Positions 34,163-42,547 of a stretch of 64,000 nucleotides of DNA are shown piece after piece. Made by a program: the position numbers and the translations under genes. The DNA is from Ruminococcus sp. (lineage in GTDB: Bacteria; Bacillota_A; Clostridia; Oscillospirales; Ruminococcaceae). The notes beneath the pieces are model-generated. The model worked only from the letters and a program-made list of their open reading frames with translations, made no database searches and was not told the origin of the DNA. Location of the stretch: contig JAFXRZ010000006.1 of assembly GCA_017536105.1 (NCBI GenBank), positions 310,001-374,000 on the forward strand, given 5' to 3'. Every line of letters starts with the position of its first letter. Position 1 is the stretch's first letter.

Positions 34163-36724
34163 TTAAGCGAAGTATCTTGTGCGGAGCCTGCCTGCACGCT
34201 CTATAAAGCCGGGAGCAAGGGCATAAAGGAAAAGCATGGTGGCGACGCCGTGGATAATATCCAGGGGGAAACCTGCGGTATAAACTGTAGCAAGGGTGGT
34301 CTTGGTTATCTCGGTGCGCATGATGAAAAGGGTCGAGGGATTGACGATACCGCCGTAGATAATCGCCATAATGAGACCGCTGACAGCCACGGCTGCCCTG
34401 CTTGAAAGTGCGCTGCTGCGGGAGAAAACAGCTCCGGCGATAAGTCCGCAGAGACCCATTGAATACATCTGCCAGGGGGTCCAGGGTCCTTGGCCGAACA
34501 TGGTGTTGGAGATGAGCATTGAAATGGAGCCGACAAGGAAACCGGCTTCGGGTCCGAAAACGCAGCCGGAGAGTATCACCACGGCAAGCACCGGCTTGAA
34601 CTGTGGAAGCATGAAGAATGCCGCACGTCCGGCTACTGCCATTGCAGTGAGGACGGCGATAGTCACGGCTTCTCTGGCAGGGGCTCGGCGGCGTTCAAAG
34701 CTGAGGTAAAACGGCGCCATAGTCTCGAAAAGAACGAGAAGCGAGACGAAAAGATATTTGCCGGAGTTTATATATTTCGCAGAAAGAAGGAGCGTTGCAG
34801 GAACGATGATGAATGCGAAGATGTAGTAAACTACAGCTCCCGAGGGCTTGTCGGGCTGCTGGCGGGCAAGGCGTCTGCCGCCGCTTATTGCGAAAACGAA
34901 GACCACGGCAGCTGCCGCAAGAACTATATACGGCACGAAGGAGCCTTGCTTGAACACGCTGCCGAAAAGACCGCTGCAGAGGCAGACTGCCGCCGCAAGG
35001 GCAAGAAATGAGATGCCTTTGAAAACTTTCCCTGGGGCTTTGGAGGCCGGCTTTTCGGGCTTTGGTCCAGGTTCGGGCGGTGTGTTTCCTCGCTTGGAAG
35101 GTGTAGGTGTCGGAGGCGGTGTGACTTTGCCGCCGAGGGCTTTTATAACATCCTCGGCTGTGACGGCGTTTTCGATAAGGCCCCGGGACATACGGCTGGC
35201 GGAGGTGGTGTAATAGCTCTCGCCCGAGAAAAAGCGCTGAGGAACGTCGGTGCCGATGAGCCTGCCGCCGAAGAGCATTGAGCATCGGCTGCACACCGAG
35301 GCGCAGAATTCGATGTCGTGGCTGACAAGGATAATAGTCTTGCCCTCTGCCGCAAGTCTGCGGAGAAGTGAGGCTATCATCGCCTTGAAAAGGGGGTCTG
35401 TGCCCTTTGTGGGCTCGTCAAGAAGCAATATGTCTCTTTCGGAGACAAGGAGCTTTGCCAGAGCTGCAAGCTGCTGTTCGCCGCCGGAGAGGTCGAGGGG
35501 GTGACGGTGTCCGAAACCGGAAAGCCCGACGGCTTCAAGAGCGTTTTCGGCAGCGGCAAGACGCTTCTGCTCGGTGTCAAGGGGCGAAGCTTGAGAGAGA
35601 TCGTCCATGAGCTTTGAGCTTACGAAAAGCATTCTCGGGTCCTGAGGGAGAAGGGCTGTTTCCCCTGCCGATAGCGTGATCTTGCCCATATATGGCTTTT
35701 TCGTGCCGCAGATAAGGGAAAGCAGGGTACTTTTTCCTGCACCGTTGCCGCCGATGATGCCGAATATCTCCCCTTTGCCGATCTCGGCAGAAAGGTCTTT
35801 AAGTATATCTTTGCCGTTTTTATCGAACCTGAAAGAGAGTTTTTTGAGGGTAACGGCAGGGTCGGTTTTCTTAGTTTCGATTATGTCAAGTTTGTTTGCT
35901 TTGCAGGATTTGAGCTTATCGGAAAGCCAGTCTCTGCCCTGGGAGGTATTTATGGGACAGGGATATTCGTCGGGAAGAGCCTGCCAGATCCTTGCCGGTG
36001 CAGGGAGAGCAAAGCCGAGATCCCCTGCCGCGGAGCAGAAATCCCTTGGGGGAAGATCGGCGGCTATCCTGCCGTTTTTGAGCATCACGACTCTGTCGGA
36101 ATAGGAGAAAAGCTCCTCCAGCCTGTGCTCGCAGATGATAATTGCAACGCCCAGCTCCTTGTTGAGTCTGACGACCGCCGAGATGAAGCTGTGTGCCGAG
36201 ACAGGGTCAAGCTGAGAGAGAGGCTCGTCGAGAAGAAGAAGCTCAGGCACGCAGACCGAGGCCGCAGCAAGGGCAAGGAGCTGCTTCTGACCGCCGGAGA
36301 GGGTGTCGCAGCTTTGCTCAAGGATATCGCTGAGGCCGAAAAACTCGGCTGTCTCGCCTATCCTTCGGGCTGTTTCGTCTTCGCTGAGGCCGAGATTCTC
36401 CGCTGTGAAAGCAAGCTCGTGGAGGACGGTATCGGTAACGATCATAGCCTCGGGAGACTGCCCGACATAGCCGATATGCGACGCAAGAGTTCTTTCGGAG
36501 AGTTCGTCAGTATCGCTGCCGAGAAGGGAAACAGAGCCCTCAAGCTCTCCCGCCGGACGTAGAGCCGGCTTCAGACAGCGCAGGAGCGTGGTCTTCCCTC
36601 CGCCGGAAGGACCGCACAGCAAAACAAGCTCTCCGCTTTTGACAGAGAGGTCGATGCCGTCAAGAGCGGAGGCTTCGCAGCCGCGGTATTTGAATTTCAG
36701 ATCTCTGATATTCGCGATCTCCAT
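34163..36724 (-). CDS. Fused ECF transporter: two ATPases plus S-component-like membrane domain
   Basis: 853 residues joining three normally separate ECF parts. ATPase 1 (about 1-240): GPSGGGKT at 38-45, LSGGQ at 142-146, LLLLDEP at 162-168. ATPase 2 (about 290-510): GGNGAGKS at 325-332, LSGGEQ at 412-417, LLLDEP at 433-438. A Pro/Thr-rich hinge (about 535-565) leads to a C-terminal membrane region (about 568-845) with around eight hydrophobic segments, including the FxxKPVLAVVILSGCVFGPEAG-like ECF S-type face (707-728). It would power uptake with EcfT, whose gene overlaps its start by 28 bp. The upstream cobalamin riboswitch makes cobalamin or a precursor the likely substrate; this is inference. 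Confidence 0.88.
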   Translation of the reverse strand: MEIANIRDLKFKYRGCEASALDGIDLSVKSGELVLLCGPSGGGKTTLLRCLKPALRPAGELEGSVSLLGSDTDELSERTLASHIGYVGQSPEAMIVTDTVLHELAFTAENLGLSEDETARRIGETAEFFGLSDILEQSCDTLSGGQKQLLALAAASVCVPELLLLDEPLSQLDPVSAHSFISAVVRLNKELGVAIIICEHRLEELFSYSDRVVMLKNGRIAADLPPRDFCSAAGDLGFALPAPARIWQALPDEYPCPINTSQGRDWLSDKLKSCKANKLDIIETKKTDPAVTLKKLSFRFDKNGKDILKDLSAEIGKGEIFGIIGGNGAGKSTLLSLICGTKKPYMGKITLSAGETALLPQDPRMLFVSSKLMDDLSQASPLDTEQKRLAAAENALEAVGLSGFGHRHPLDLSGGEQQLAALAKLLVSERDILLLDEPTKGTDPLFKAMIASLLRRLAAEGKTIILVSHDIEFCASVCSRCSMLFGGRLIGTDVPQRFFSGESYYTTSASRMSRGLIENAVTAEDVIKALGGKVTPPPTPTPSKRGNTPPEPGPKPEKPASKAPGKVFKGISFLALAAAVCLCSGLFGSVFKQGSFVPYIVLAAAAVVFVFAISGGRRLARQQPDKPSGAVVYYIFAFIIVPATLLLSAKYINSGKYLFVSLLVLFETMAPFYLSFERRRAPAREAVTIAVLTAMAVAGRAAFFMLPQFKPVLAVVILSGCVFGPEAGFLVGSISMLISNTMFGQGPWTPWQMYSMGLCGLIAGAVFSRSSALSSRAAVAVSGLIMAIIYGGIVNPSTLFIMRTEITKTTLATVYTAGFPLDIIHGVATMLFLYALAPGFIERAGRLRTRYFA

Positions 36725-37587
36725 CTGATCTCCTCCAAAAAGTCGTAAACAAGGGGCAGGAACGCAAGAAGCGTAAAGCCTGCTGCGGAAAGCACAAGCT
36801 CTGCACCAAAGGCAGGCAGGGTCATCCGGGGATAATAAACGCAGTCGAGTTTTCCGCTGACTGCTCCGTATATGGCTGCGGCTGCACAGACTGCCGAAAA
36901 AGCCGTAAGAACTGCGTCGGCAGTTGAGAAACGCTTGCCGGTATAGCAGCGTCTGCCGTCGATGCCGTAGCCCCGGCTTTTCATGGAATCGGCGGTGGTT
37001 ATGGCTTCTTCAAGGGACATACCCGTCAGCACCGTGAAGATAGCCGCAAGGTTTTTGAACCTTCGGAAGATGTTCCCCCGAAAAGCGCCTTTTCCGAGGG
37101 CTGTCTGAGCTTCGTTGATCTGCCTGAACCGCCGGACGAACAAGGGAACAAAGCGGAGTATCATCATAAGTATCACCGTGAACACCGGGAAATGCCTTGC
37201 GAAAAGCTCGGTCAGGCGTTCTGAGGTGAAGACTTTTGAAAAGCAGTAGAAGCCGATGCAGAGGGCTATGAGCATAAAGGCTGCGGCTGCACCGTAGGCA
37301 AGGGCTTCGGCTGTGACTTTATTTCCTCCGGGAAGACTGAAAACAGGGGTTATTCCCCGGTGGTTGAACAGGACGTTTATCAGGGCGGCTGCGATACCCG
37401 GAAGTAGGAAAAGCCAGGACTTTTTTATAAAGCGAGTGCCCGAGAGCTTTGCCGCATAGCAAAAAACACCGATCAGCGCCGCAGCTATACAGTAGGGGTG
37501 CATGGTCAGTGCAGTTGATGCAAAAAAGCACAGGTAATAGAAAAAGATCGTGAAGGCATGGAGCCTTGAGAATTCGTCTTTGTACAT
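36697..37587 (-). CDS. ecfT: ECF transporter transmembrane coupling protein EcfT
   Basis: 296-residue integral membrane protein (about six helices) that couples the ATPases to the substrate-binding S unit. The cytoplasmic coupling segment SMKSRGYG, just after a long basic amphipathic stretch (RFVPLFVRRFRQI), is the EcfT signature. Overlaps the fused ATPase gene by 28 bp and follows the DUF4430 gene by 11 bp, so the complex is made from one message. Confidence 0.9.
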   Translation of the reverse strand: MYKDEFSRLHAFTIFFYYLCFFASTALTMHPYCIAAALIGVFCYAAKLSGTRFIKKSWLFLLPGIAAALINVLFNHRGITPVFSLPGGNKVTAEALAYGAAAAFMLIALCIGFYCFSKVFTSERLTELFARHFPVFTVILMMILRFVPLFVRRFRQINEAQTALGKGAFRGNIFRRFKNLAAIFTVLTGMSLEEAITTADSMKSRGYGIDGRRCYTGKRFSTADAVLTAFSAVCAAAAIYGAVSGKLDCVYYPRMTLPAFGAELVLSAAGFTLLAFLPLVYDFLEEIRWRSRISEI

Positions 37588-37598
37588 TTGGCTTTTCC

Positions 37599-38438
37599 TT
37601 AACTGTAATAATCGTCTCCCACATCTCTGCCAAGGTTGCAGGAATAGAGGAAGCAGAGTGTGTCGCCGTCGCGGACCGTTACCTGAGAGGATGAAAGCTG
37701 GGGGAATGAGCCGTTCACGGAATACATCCAGCCCGAGAGGCTGCCGCAGTCGAACTCGTAGAGGTTAGCTATCCCCTCGATATACATATCCGAGCTCATG
37801 GCGATACGGGAATATTCCATAGGTATCCCCTGCTCATCGCAGGCTTTTTGGAGAACATCAAAGGCTGTGTCTCCCTCGCTTATCTCGAAGGTCTGGGAGT
37901 AGAAAATGATGCCGTCCGAGGGAAGCTCGTCCCTTATGCTGTCGGACAGGCCGGAATCCGGGGCAACGGCGTTTTCGCAGGAAATGAGCAGCGAAACACA
38001 ATGCTCGGGGACAGGGGGTTCTGTTGCGGTGGTCGTTGTAGTGGTCGTTGTAGTAGTGGTAGTTGTGGTGGTAGTTGTTGTTTCTGCCTGAGGTTCGGTC
38101 ACGGCAGGGGCCGGCTCTGTCTGAGATGGCTTAGAAGTATCTGATTTTGAGCTGTCGCCGGGTTCGGAGGAAGGCTCGTCGGGGACTGTTGTGGTCGTCT
38201 GAGCCGGTGGTTCTTCCGGGGCTGTGGTTGTTGTTTGTGTCTTGGAAGGCAGGGTCGTTGTCTTAGTCTGAGATACAGAAGATGCGGCCGGGGAAGAACG
38301 TGTCTCGAGCTTATCAGGGGAATTTCCCGTAAAAAAATAGGCAGCCGAAAGCACGGCGACAACCGCTGCCGCCGTGCATATGTATCTGACTGCTCTGTTT
38401 TTTTTTTTGCCCGCTTTATTTTCCGTGGGCTCGGTCAT
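37599..38438 (-). CDS. Membrane-tethered DUF4430 (transcobalamin beta-domain-like) protein on a Thr-rich stalk
   Basis: 279 residues. Short basic N-terminus, one transmembrane helix or uncleaved signal (about 18-37), then a 100-residue Ser/Thr/Pro/Glu stalk that includes an unbroken run of about 18 threonines. The globular C-terminus (about 148-275) has the DUF4430 pattern: GDTAFDVLQKACDEQGI, GSLSGWMYSVNG and VRDGDTLCFLYSC. DUF4430 is related to the C-terminal cobalamin-contacting domain of transcobalamin. Located between ecfT and the larger DUF4430 surface protein and behind a cobalamin riboswitch, it is a candidate ligand receiver next to the transporter. Confidence 0.85.
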   Translation of the reverse strand: MTEPTENKAGKKKNRAVRYICTAAAVVAVLSAAYFFTGNSPDKLETRSSPAASSVSQTKTTTLPSKTQTTTTAPEEPPAQTTTTVPDEPSSEPGDSSKSDTSKPSQTEPAPAVTEPQAETTTTTTTTTTTTTTTTTTATEPPVPEHCVSLLISCENAVAPDSGLSDSIRDELPSDGIIFYSQTFEISEGDTAFDVLQKACDEQGIPMEYSRIAMSSDMYIEGIANLYEFDCGSLSGWMYSVNGSFPQLSSSQVTVRDGDTLCFLYSCNLGRDVGDDYYS

Positions 38439-38453
38439 TTCAGACCCTCCTTA

Positions 38454-40427
38454 TTATGAGCGCTTCTTTGCTGCAAGCATTACTGCCGCAAGGAGAACTG
38501 CGGAGAATGCAGCACCTGCCGCAGCGCCTGTTGCCGGGTTGCTGCCGCCGTCTGCCGGCTTCTCCTGCTCTGCCTCGTCGGATGTGAGCTTAACGTCCGA
38601 GAAATCGTAGATAGCGGTCATTCCGTTACTGAGCCTGTAGTGTGCCGCAAGTGCAAGGAATGCCTGCTCGGTCGCAAGGCCGTCTTCCTTAGCGCCTGCA
38701 AGGTGTGAGAATGCGCCGTTTCCGAGGTAATATACAGACAGTCCGTCCATGAGAGAAGAACCGTTCTTTATAAATCTTTCGTCGGTCTCTGTGTTGATGC
38801 CGACAGAGGAAAGTGCGATCATCACCTGTGCTGTGGACTCGCAGCTGCCGTAGGAGCCGTCGTCTCCCTGAACGGAAGAGAGCCACTCAACTGCCTTTGC
38901 AACAGCTGCCTTGGCTTCGTCGCTGTCGTCGAGGGCAAGGGCTGTTACAGCCATAGCGGTTATATCAACGTCTGCTGTTTCGCCGTCGAAGGAAAAAGCG
39001 CCGTTTTCAAGCTGTGCTGCGATGAGGATATCTCTGTAAGCGGAATCCTTGCCCACGCCTGTGAGGGCGATGTTTGCCCAGATCTGTCCGTTGATGCCCT
39101 GTGCGGCGGTGAAATCCTTGTCTGTGATGGCTGCAAGGATATCCCGTCCGCTGATCTTTTCGGGGTCGATGCCGAGAGCTGCCGCAAGGACAGATTCCTT
39201 GGAATTCTCGGTGGAACGGCGGGCATTGAACTTACCGTCCTGGACGGTATCAACATACTCGCGAAGAGCTTTGGACATATTAGCGAGATACGTATCGGAG
39301 ATCTTGCCTGCTCTTGCAAGGCCTATAGCCTTCCACTCGTTGCCGATAACGGGATCGGTCTTTGAGAGAGCTTCTGCGGTCTCGTTGAACATATCGTTGA
39401 AGGAAGTGCTGCCGGTATCTGCCTTGAGCTCGGCAAGCTTTGCCATTGCAGCTTCAAGGACGTCGTAGTTATCAACAAGGGCCTTCTGCTCGTCGGTGAG
39501 GCGACTGTAGGCGGTATATGCCTCGTTTATAGCGTCCTCGCTGTCGAGAGTTACCTCGCCGATAGCATCGATAAGAGCCTCGACCTCGGCTGCGGCAGCC
39601 TCGTTGTCCTGCTCGGTGGTATCGTTGACTATCGTAACGGTATAGAGGGTCTTGGGGATACCGCCCTCGCTGTAATTCATTGTGGGCCATGCAGGATCGC
39701 CTACGCCGATAAAGAGCTTGTCACCGTCTGCAACGGGAACAGCTTCGCTTCTCTTATACTCTGCGCCCTTTGTTTCGGGGACGTAGGAATTCTTATATGT
39801 TCTCACCTGGAAGTTCTTATTTGCGGCTGTGGGGGTAACATATATCTCTTCTTCGCCGCTGAGGGTGAGGGTATATTCGGTAACGGCGGGGTCGAATTCC
39901 TTATCGAGCTCGCCTGCCGAGAACTCAAGGGCTTTGAGAGAAGTATCGTTGTTCATATAGGAACCGCCGCAGTCGAGCCAAGTGATGGTGTAGAGGACTG
40001 CGATCTCGTCGCCGGCTTCGAGAGTGCCGTCGGCAACGGTAAATGAGCTTACTCCCTGATTTATGAACCAGTCATTGAGAGTCGAAGTCCAACCGGGGTA
40101 TTCGCCCGGAACATTGGCAGCGGTATCAACTCCGACGCCGTTGATATCCATAATATAAGGACCGGTGCCGTAATCAGGCGCTACGAGCTGATAGCCTTCA
40201 TCTTCAACAGCCGCTGCGATAACGGTATACATAGTATCGCCGTCGCCTATCTCGACCTCGGTATCAAGGAGCACGCCGTCCCACGCAGCTCCGTCGTCCT
40301 TGGAGAACGTGGAATTCTCGACTCTTACCCGGACTGTCTTCTTTGCGTCTTCTGCGAAAACGACGGGGATCGAGTGCAGGAACAGTGCGGCAGCAGCAAG
40401 TGCTGCAAGTGATCTTTTTGCTTTCAT
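38454..40427 (-). CDS. Wall-anchored transcobalamin-like protein: DUF4430 + cadherin-like + alpha/alpha barrel
   Basis: 657 residues. Signal peptide (1-25, cleaved near VFA-ED). DUF4430 domain (31-150: GDTMYTVIAAAVEDEGY, PGWTSTLNDWFINQG, EAGDEIAVLYTITW). Cadherin-like beta sandwich (163-266). Helical linker (276-336). Prenyltransferase/terpenoid-cyclase-type alpha/alpha barrel repeats (345-605: AQLENGAFSFDG, VEWLSSVQGDDGSYGS, STAQVMIALSSVG, GLATEQAFLALAAH). C-terminal NPATG followed by a hydrophobic stretch and KKRS, a sortase-type anchor. Intrinsic factor and transcobalamin pair the same two folds, in the opposite order, to hold cobalamin. It starts in a 4-bp overlap with the small gene before it. 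Confidence 0.85.
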   Translation of the reverse strand: MKAKRSLAALAAAALFLHSIPVVFAEDAKKTVRVRVENSTFSKDDGAAWDGVLLDTEVEIGDGDTMYTVIAAAVEDEGYQLVAPDYGTGPYIMDINGVGVDTAANVPGEYPGWTSTLNDWFINQGVSSFTVADGTLEAGDEIAVLYTITWLDCGGSYMNNDTSLKALEFSAGELDKEFDPAVTEYTLTLSGEEEIYVTPTAANKNFQVRTYKNSYVPETKGAEYKRSEAVPVADGDKLFIGVGDPAWPTMNYSEGGIPKTLYTVTIVNDTTEQDNEAAAAEVEALIDAIGEVTLDSEDAINEAYTAYSRLTDEQKALVDNYDVLEAAMAKLAELKADTGSTSFNDMFNETAEALSKTDPVIGNEWKAIGLARAGKISDTYLANMSKALREYVDTVQDGKFNARRSTENSKESVLAAALGIDPEKISGRDILAAITDKDFTAAQGINGQIWANIALTGVGKDSAYRDILIAAQLENGAFSFDGETADVDITAMAVTALALDDSDEAKAAVAKAVEWLSSVQGDDGSYGSCESTAQVMIALSSVGINTETDERFIKNGSSLMDGLSVYYLGNGAFSHLAGAKEDGLATEQAFLALAAHYRLSNGMTAIYDFSDVKLTSDEAEQEKPADGGSNPATGAAAGAAFSAVLLAAVMLAAKKRS

Positions 40428-40708
40428 TTCTTTTCCTCCTGTACAAGTATAGTTGCTTTAAGGAGTCTTCTTCTCTGCTTTGCTCTCAGGCGCTTGATGC
40501 GGCTCTTTTCGGCGGCGGGGATCTTGGTCACAGGCTTGAGGCCTGCTGCCTCCAAAGCCCGGGGAAAGGGACCCAGTACCTGCTTGATAAAGCAGACCTG
40601 TGCCGGGGAAAAATCGCTGCGCTTGGGCAGTCTTCCCTTTTCTGCGAAGGCTCGTTTTAAGAGCTCGCAGGCAAGGAGCTTTCTTTTTTCCGTTCTTTCG
40701 TTAGCCAA
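40424..40708 (-). CDS. Small basic protein with an HNH-associated-type repeat
   Basis: 94 residues from TTG 40708 behind AGGAGG. The open frame extends further upstream, but that part is riboswitch RNA. The core GRLPKRSDFSPAQVCFIKQV then FPRALEAAGLKP resembles the helical homing-endonuclease-associated repeat, thought to bind DNA. The C-terminus is strongly basic (RIKRLRAKQRRRLLK). It is the first gene after the cobalamin riboswitch and overlaps the surface-protein gene (ATGA). A regulatory nucleic-acid-binding role is possible; no function can be assigned. Confidence 0.7.
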   Translation of the reverse strand: MANERTEKRKLLACELLKRAFAEKGRLPKRSDFSPAQVCFIKQVLGPFPRALEAAGLKPVTKIPAAEKSRIKRLRAKQRRRLLKATILVQEEKK

Positions 40709-40740
40709 GGCGTCCTCCTGTTGAAGCAAAAGCAAATAAA

Positions 40741-40823
40741 AAGGCTCTCTCCGTCCTGCACACGAAGAAAGCACAGCTGGCCGATGCGAGTTCACCGGAT
40801 ATGGGCAAACCAAACAAAGCCTT
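40741..40823 (-). promoter_or_regulatory. Structured 3' platform, possible second degenerate cobalamin aptamer and terminator
   Basis: AAGGCTTT (40823-40816) pairs with AGAGCCTT (40748-40741), followed by TTTTTATTT, forming a terminator-like closing stem. Inside, CCGGTGAA (40798-40791), CCAGCTGTGC and GGACGGAGAGAGCC loosely echo the GGTGNAA, CACTGTGA and GGAnACCTGCC blocks of a cobalamin aptamer in the right order; the GGGAA block is missing. Confidence 0.4.
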
Positions 40824-40894
40824 ACCGCATTGCTGCGGCAAAACATCGGCTGTGGCTGAGCTTACCCCTTGTCCGGGACGGCATTACCGCTGTG

Positions 40895-41026
40895 ATCTGT
40901 ACGGGAGTATTCCGGCTTCGGGCAGGCTGCCCGTCACGGTAATGACAGTTGCTCCGGACTTGCACCGGGCTTCCCAATTACGCACGGCGGAGCTTAAAGC
41001 TCCGGGCTCCGCACGACCGCACAGAT
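40895..41026 (-). promoter_or_regulatory. Cobalamin riboswitch aptamer
   Basis: Read on the minus strand: ATCTGT...ACAGAT closes P1 (41026-41021 with 40900-40895). The core has TTGGGAAGCCCGGTGCAAGT, then CCGGAGCAACTGTCA and AAGCCGGAATACTCCCGT, which follow the conserved GGGAA, GGTGNAANTCC, CTGT and AGCC-GGAATAC blocks of B12 elements. It lies between the AI-2E permease gene and the HNH-repeat gene, upstream of the ECF/DUF4430 operon. Confidence 0.88.
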
Positions 41027-41084
41027 ATTTGGTATGGTCAAACGGTGCGAAAGCAAGCACACCGTCCGATCTCAGAATGTTGTT

Positions 41085-42428
41085 TTATGCCTCGGAAGGC
41101 AGTTCCTCCGGGAGCTCGTCCTTAGGCTCCGGCTCTTCGGTAGCTTCTTCTGAGACAGGCTCCTCATCGCGGTCAACGGCTTCGTTGATCTCGTCGGCGG
41201 AGGGTATCTCGAAGGCTTCCAGCTCCTCAAGGGTGAGAGGCTGTTTACGGACCTTCGCGGCTGTAAGGTTCTTGTCGTTGTCGATATAATACTGGGTGTT
41301 CACGGGCATCTTCTTGCGCTTGAGCTTAGCCTCGATATTTTCCTTTGTGATCTTATAAAGCAGGGCGAATGTGGGAACTCCCACGAGCATTCCGGCAAAG
41401 CCGAAGAGACCGCCGCATACGAAGATGGCGATCATTACCCAGATAGCAGGCAGACCTGTGGAGTCGCCCAGGATCTTCGGGCCGAGGACGTTGCCGTCGA
41501 ACTGCTGGAGCAGGAAGATTATCAGCAGAAGCCAGATGACCTTTCCGGGATCCACCATGAGCATAAGGAAGCCCGAAGGGATAGCTCCGATGACAGGGCC
41601 GAAGAAGGGGATGATATTGGTGATGCCGACAATAACGCTTATAAGCAGGTTATATGGCATACCGAAGATAGTGAGTATTACAAAGCAGAGGAAGCCGATG
41701 ATGATGGAATCTATGATCTTTCCGCTTATGAAGCCGGAGAAGATCTTGTTTGCGTCGGCGCCGAAGTTGAGTATCTTTTCGGCTGTGGGGCGCTTGAAAT
41801 TCGCAAAGATCATCTTCTTGGTCTGTGCTATGAACTTTTCCTTTGAATAGAGCAGGTAGAGAGAAACGATGAAGCCCAGGGCAAAATCGTAGAGCACGCC
41901 GACGAAGCTCAAAGCACCGTTAAGGATATTTTCCAGCATGGGCTGGATATTGGAGACGTCGGTGGTGAAGTTCACGATCTTTTCCATTATGAATTCCTGG
42001 GCCTTGGGATAATTGCTCAACAGCTTATCCATCAGACGCTGGCCTTTTTCCGGCAGGGTCGAGATAGTTTCCACCACTTCTCCCGAGCTGTTTATAAGCT
42101 CAGGGATAACGACGGCGACGACTCCGGCGATTATTCCAAGAAATATCGCGGCGGCGACGGTGACGGAAAGTGCCCTGACGGCTCCGGGATGCTTGGGCTC
42201 TCTGATAAAGCGCTTATATATCCTTTCGGTGGTGACCATTACAGGGTTCATCAGAAAGGCGATGACCATTCCCCAGATAAGAGGCATGATGACCGAGACG
42301 AACTTGCCGAGGATGTTGAGTATGCCGTTGAGCTTGAACACGGCAAGGACTATCAGCACGTTCACAGCGATCACGATGATGGCATAAAGCGCTATGGTAT
42401 TATATTTTTTGTTTGTATGAAGCTTCAT
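41085..42428 (-). CDS. AI-2E family (PF01594) membrane transporter
   Basis: 447 residues with about eight transmembrane helices. Family features: GILNILGKFVSVIMPLIWG near the N-terminus, the soluble loop 160-200, and the late NIIPFFGPVIGAIPSG and FDGNVLGPKILGDSTGLPA segments. The C-terminal 60 residues are strongly acidic (EEATEEPEPKDELPEEL). The family includes autoinducer-2 exporters and Na+/H+ antiporters, so substrate is open. It ends just before the cobalamin riboswitch but has its own promoter. Confidence 0.9.
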   Translation of the reverse strand: MKLHTNKKYNTIALYAIIVIAVNVLIVLAVFKLNGILNILGKFVSVIMPLIWGMVIAFLMNPVMVTTERIYKRFIREPKHPGAVRALSVTVAAAIFLGIIAGVVAVVIPELINSSGEVVETISTLPEKGQRLMDKLLSNYPKAQEFIMEKIVNFTTDVSNIQPMLENILNGALSFVGVLYDFALGFIVSLYLLYSKEKFIAQTKKMIFANFKRPTAEKILNFGADANKIFSGFISGKIIDSIIIGFLCFVILTIFGMPYNLLISVIVGITNIIPFFGPVIGAIPSGFLMLMVDPGKVIWLLLIIFLLQQFDGNVLGPKILGDSTGLPAIWVMIAIFVCGGLFGFAGMLVGVPTFALLYKITKENIEAKLKRKKMPVNTQYYIDNDKNLTAAKVRKQPLTLEELEAFEIPSADEINEAVDRDEEPVSEEATEEPEPKDELPEELPSEA

Positions 42429-42462
42429 ATCCTCATCTCACCAATAAATAAGTTAGTTTAAT

Positions 42463-42514
42463 GTGTTAACACTACAGTTATTTTTATTATACACTAACAT
42501 TTCCGATAATGCAA
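42463..42514 (-). promoter_or_regulatory. AI-2E permease promoter with downstream palindrome
   Basis: Minus-strand TTGCAT (42514-42509), 17-bp spacer, TATAAT (42491-42486). GTGTTAACAC, a perfect 10-bp palindrome at 42472-42463, lies just past the expected start site, where a repressor operator could sit; no family is implied. Confidence 0.6.
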
Positions 42515-42547
42515 GCCCTTTTTAACAATTCGGGGCAAAATTCTGTC

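Noticed and set aside
38029..38088. GTN-rich tract as a possible stand-alone repeat locus
   Set aside because: It is the poly-Thr codon run of the DUF4430 stalk in frame with the gene.
40709..40846. N-terminal extension of the small HNH-repeat protein
   Set aside because: Lies in the riboswitch platform; a TTG with AGGAGG at 40708 is the credible start.
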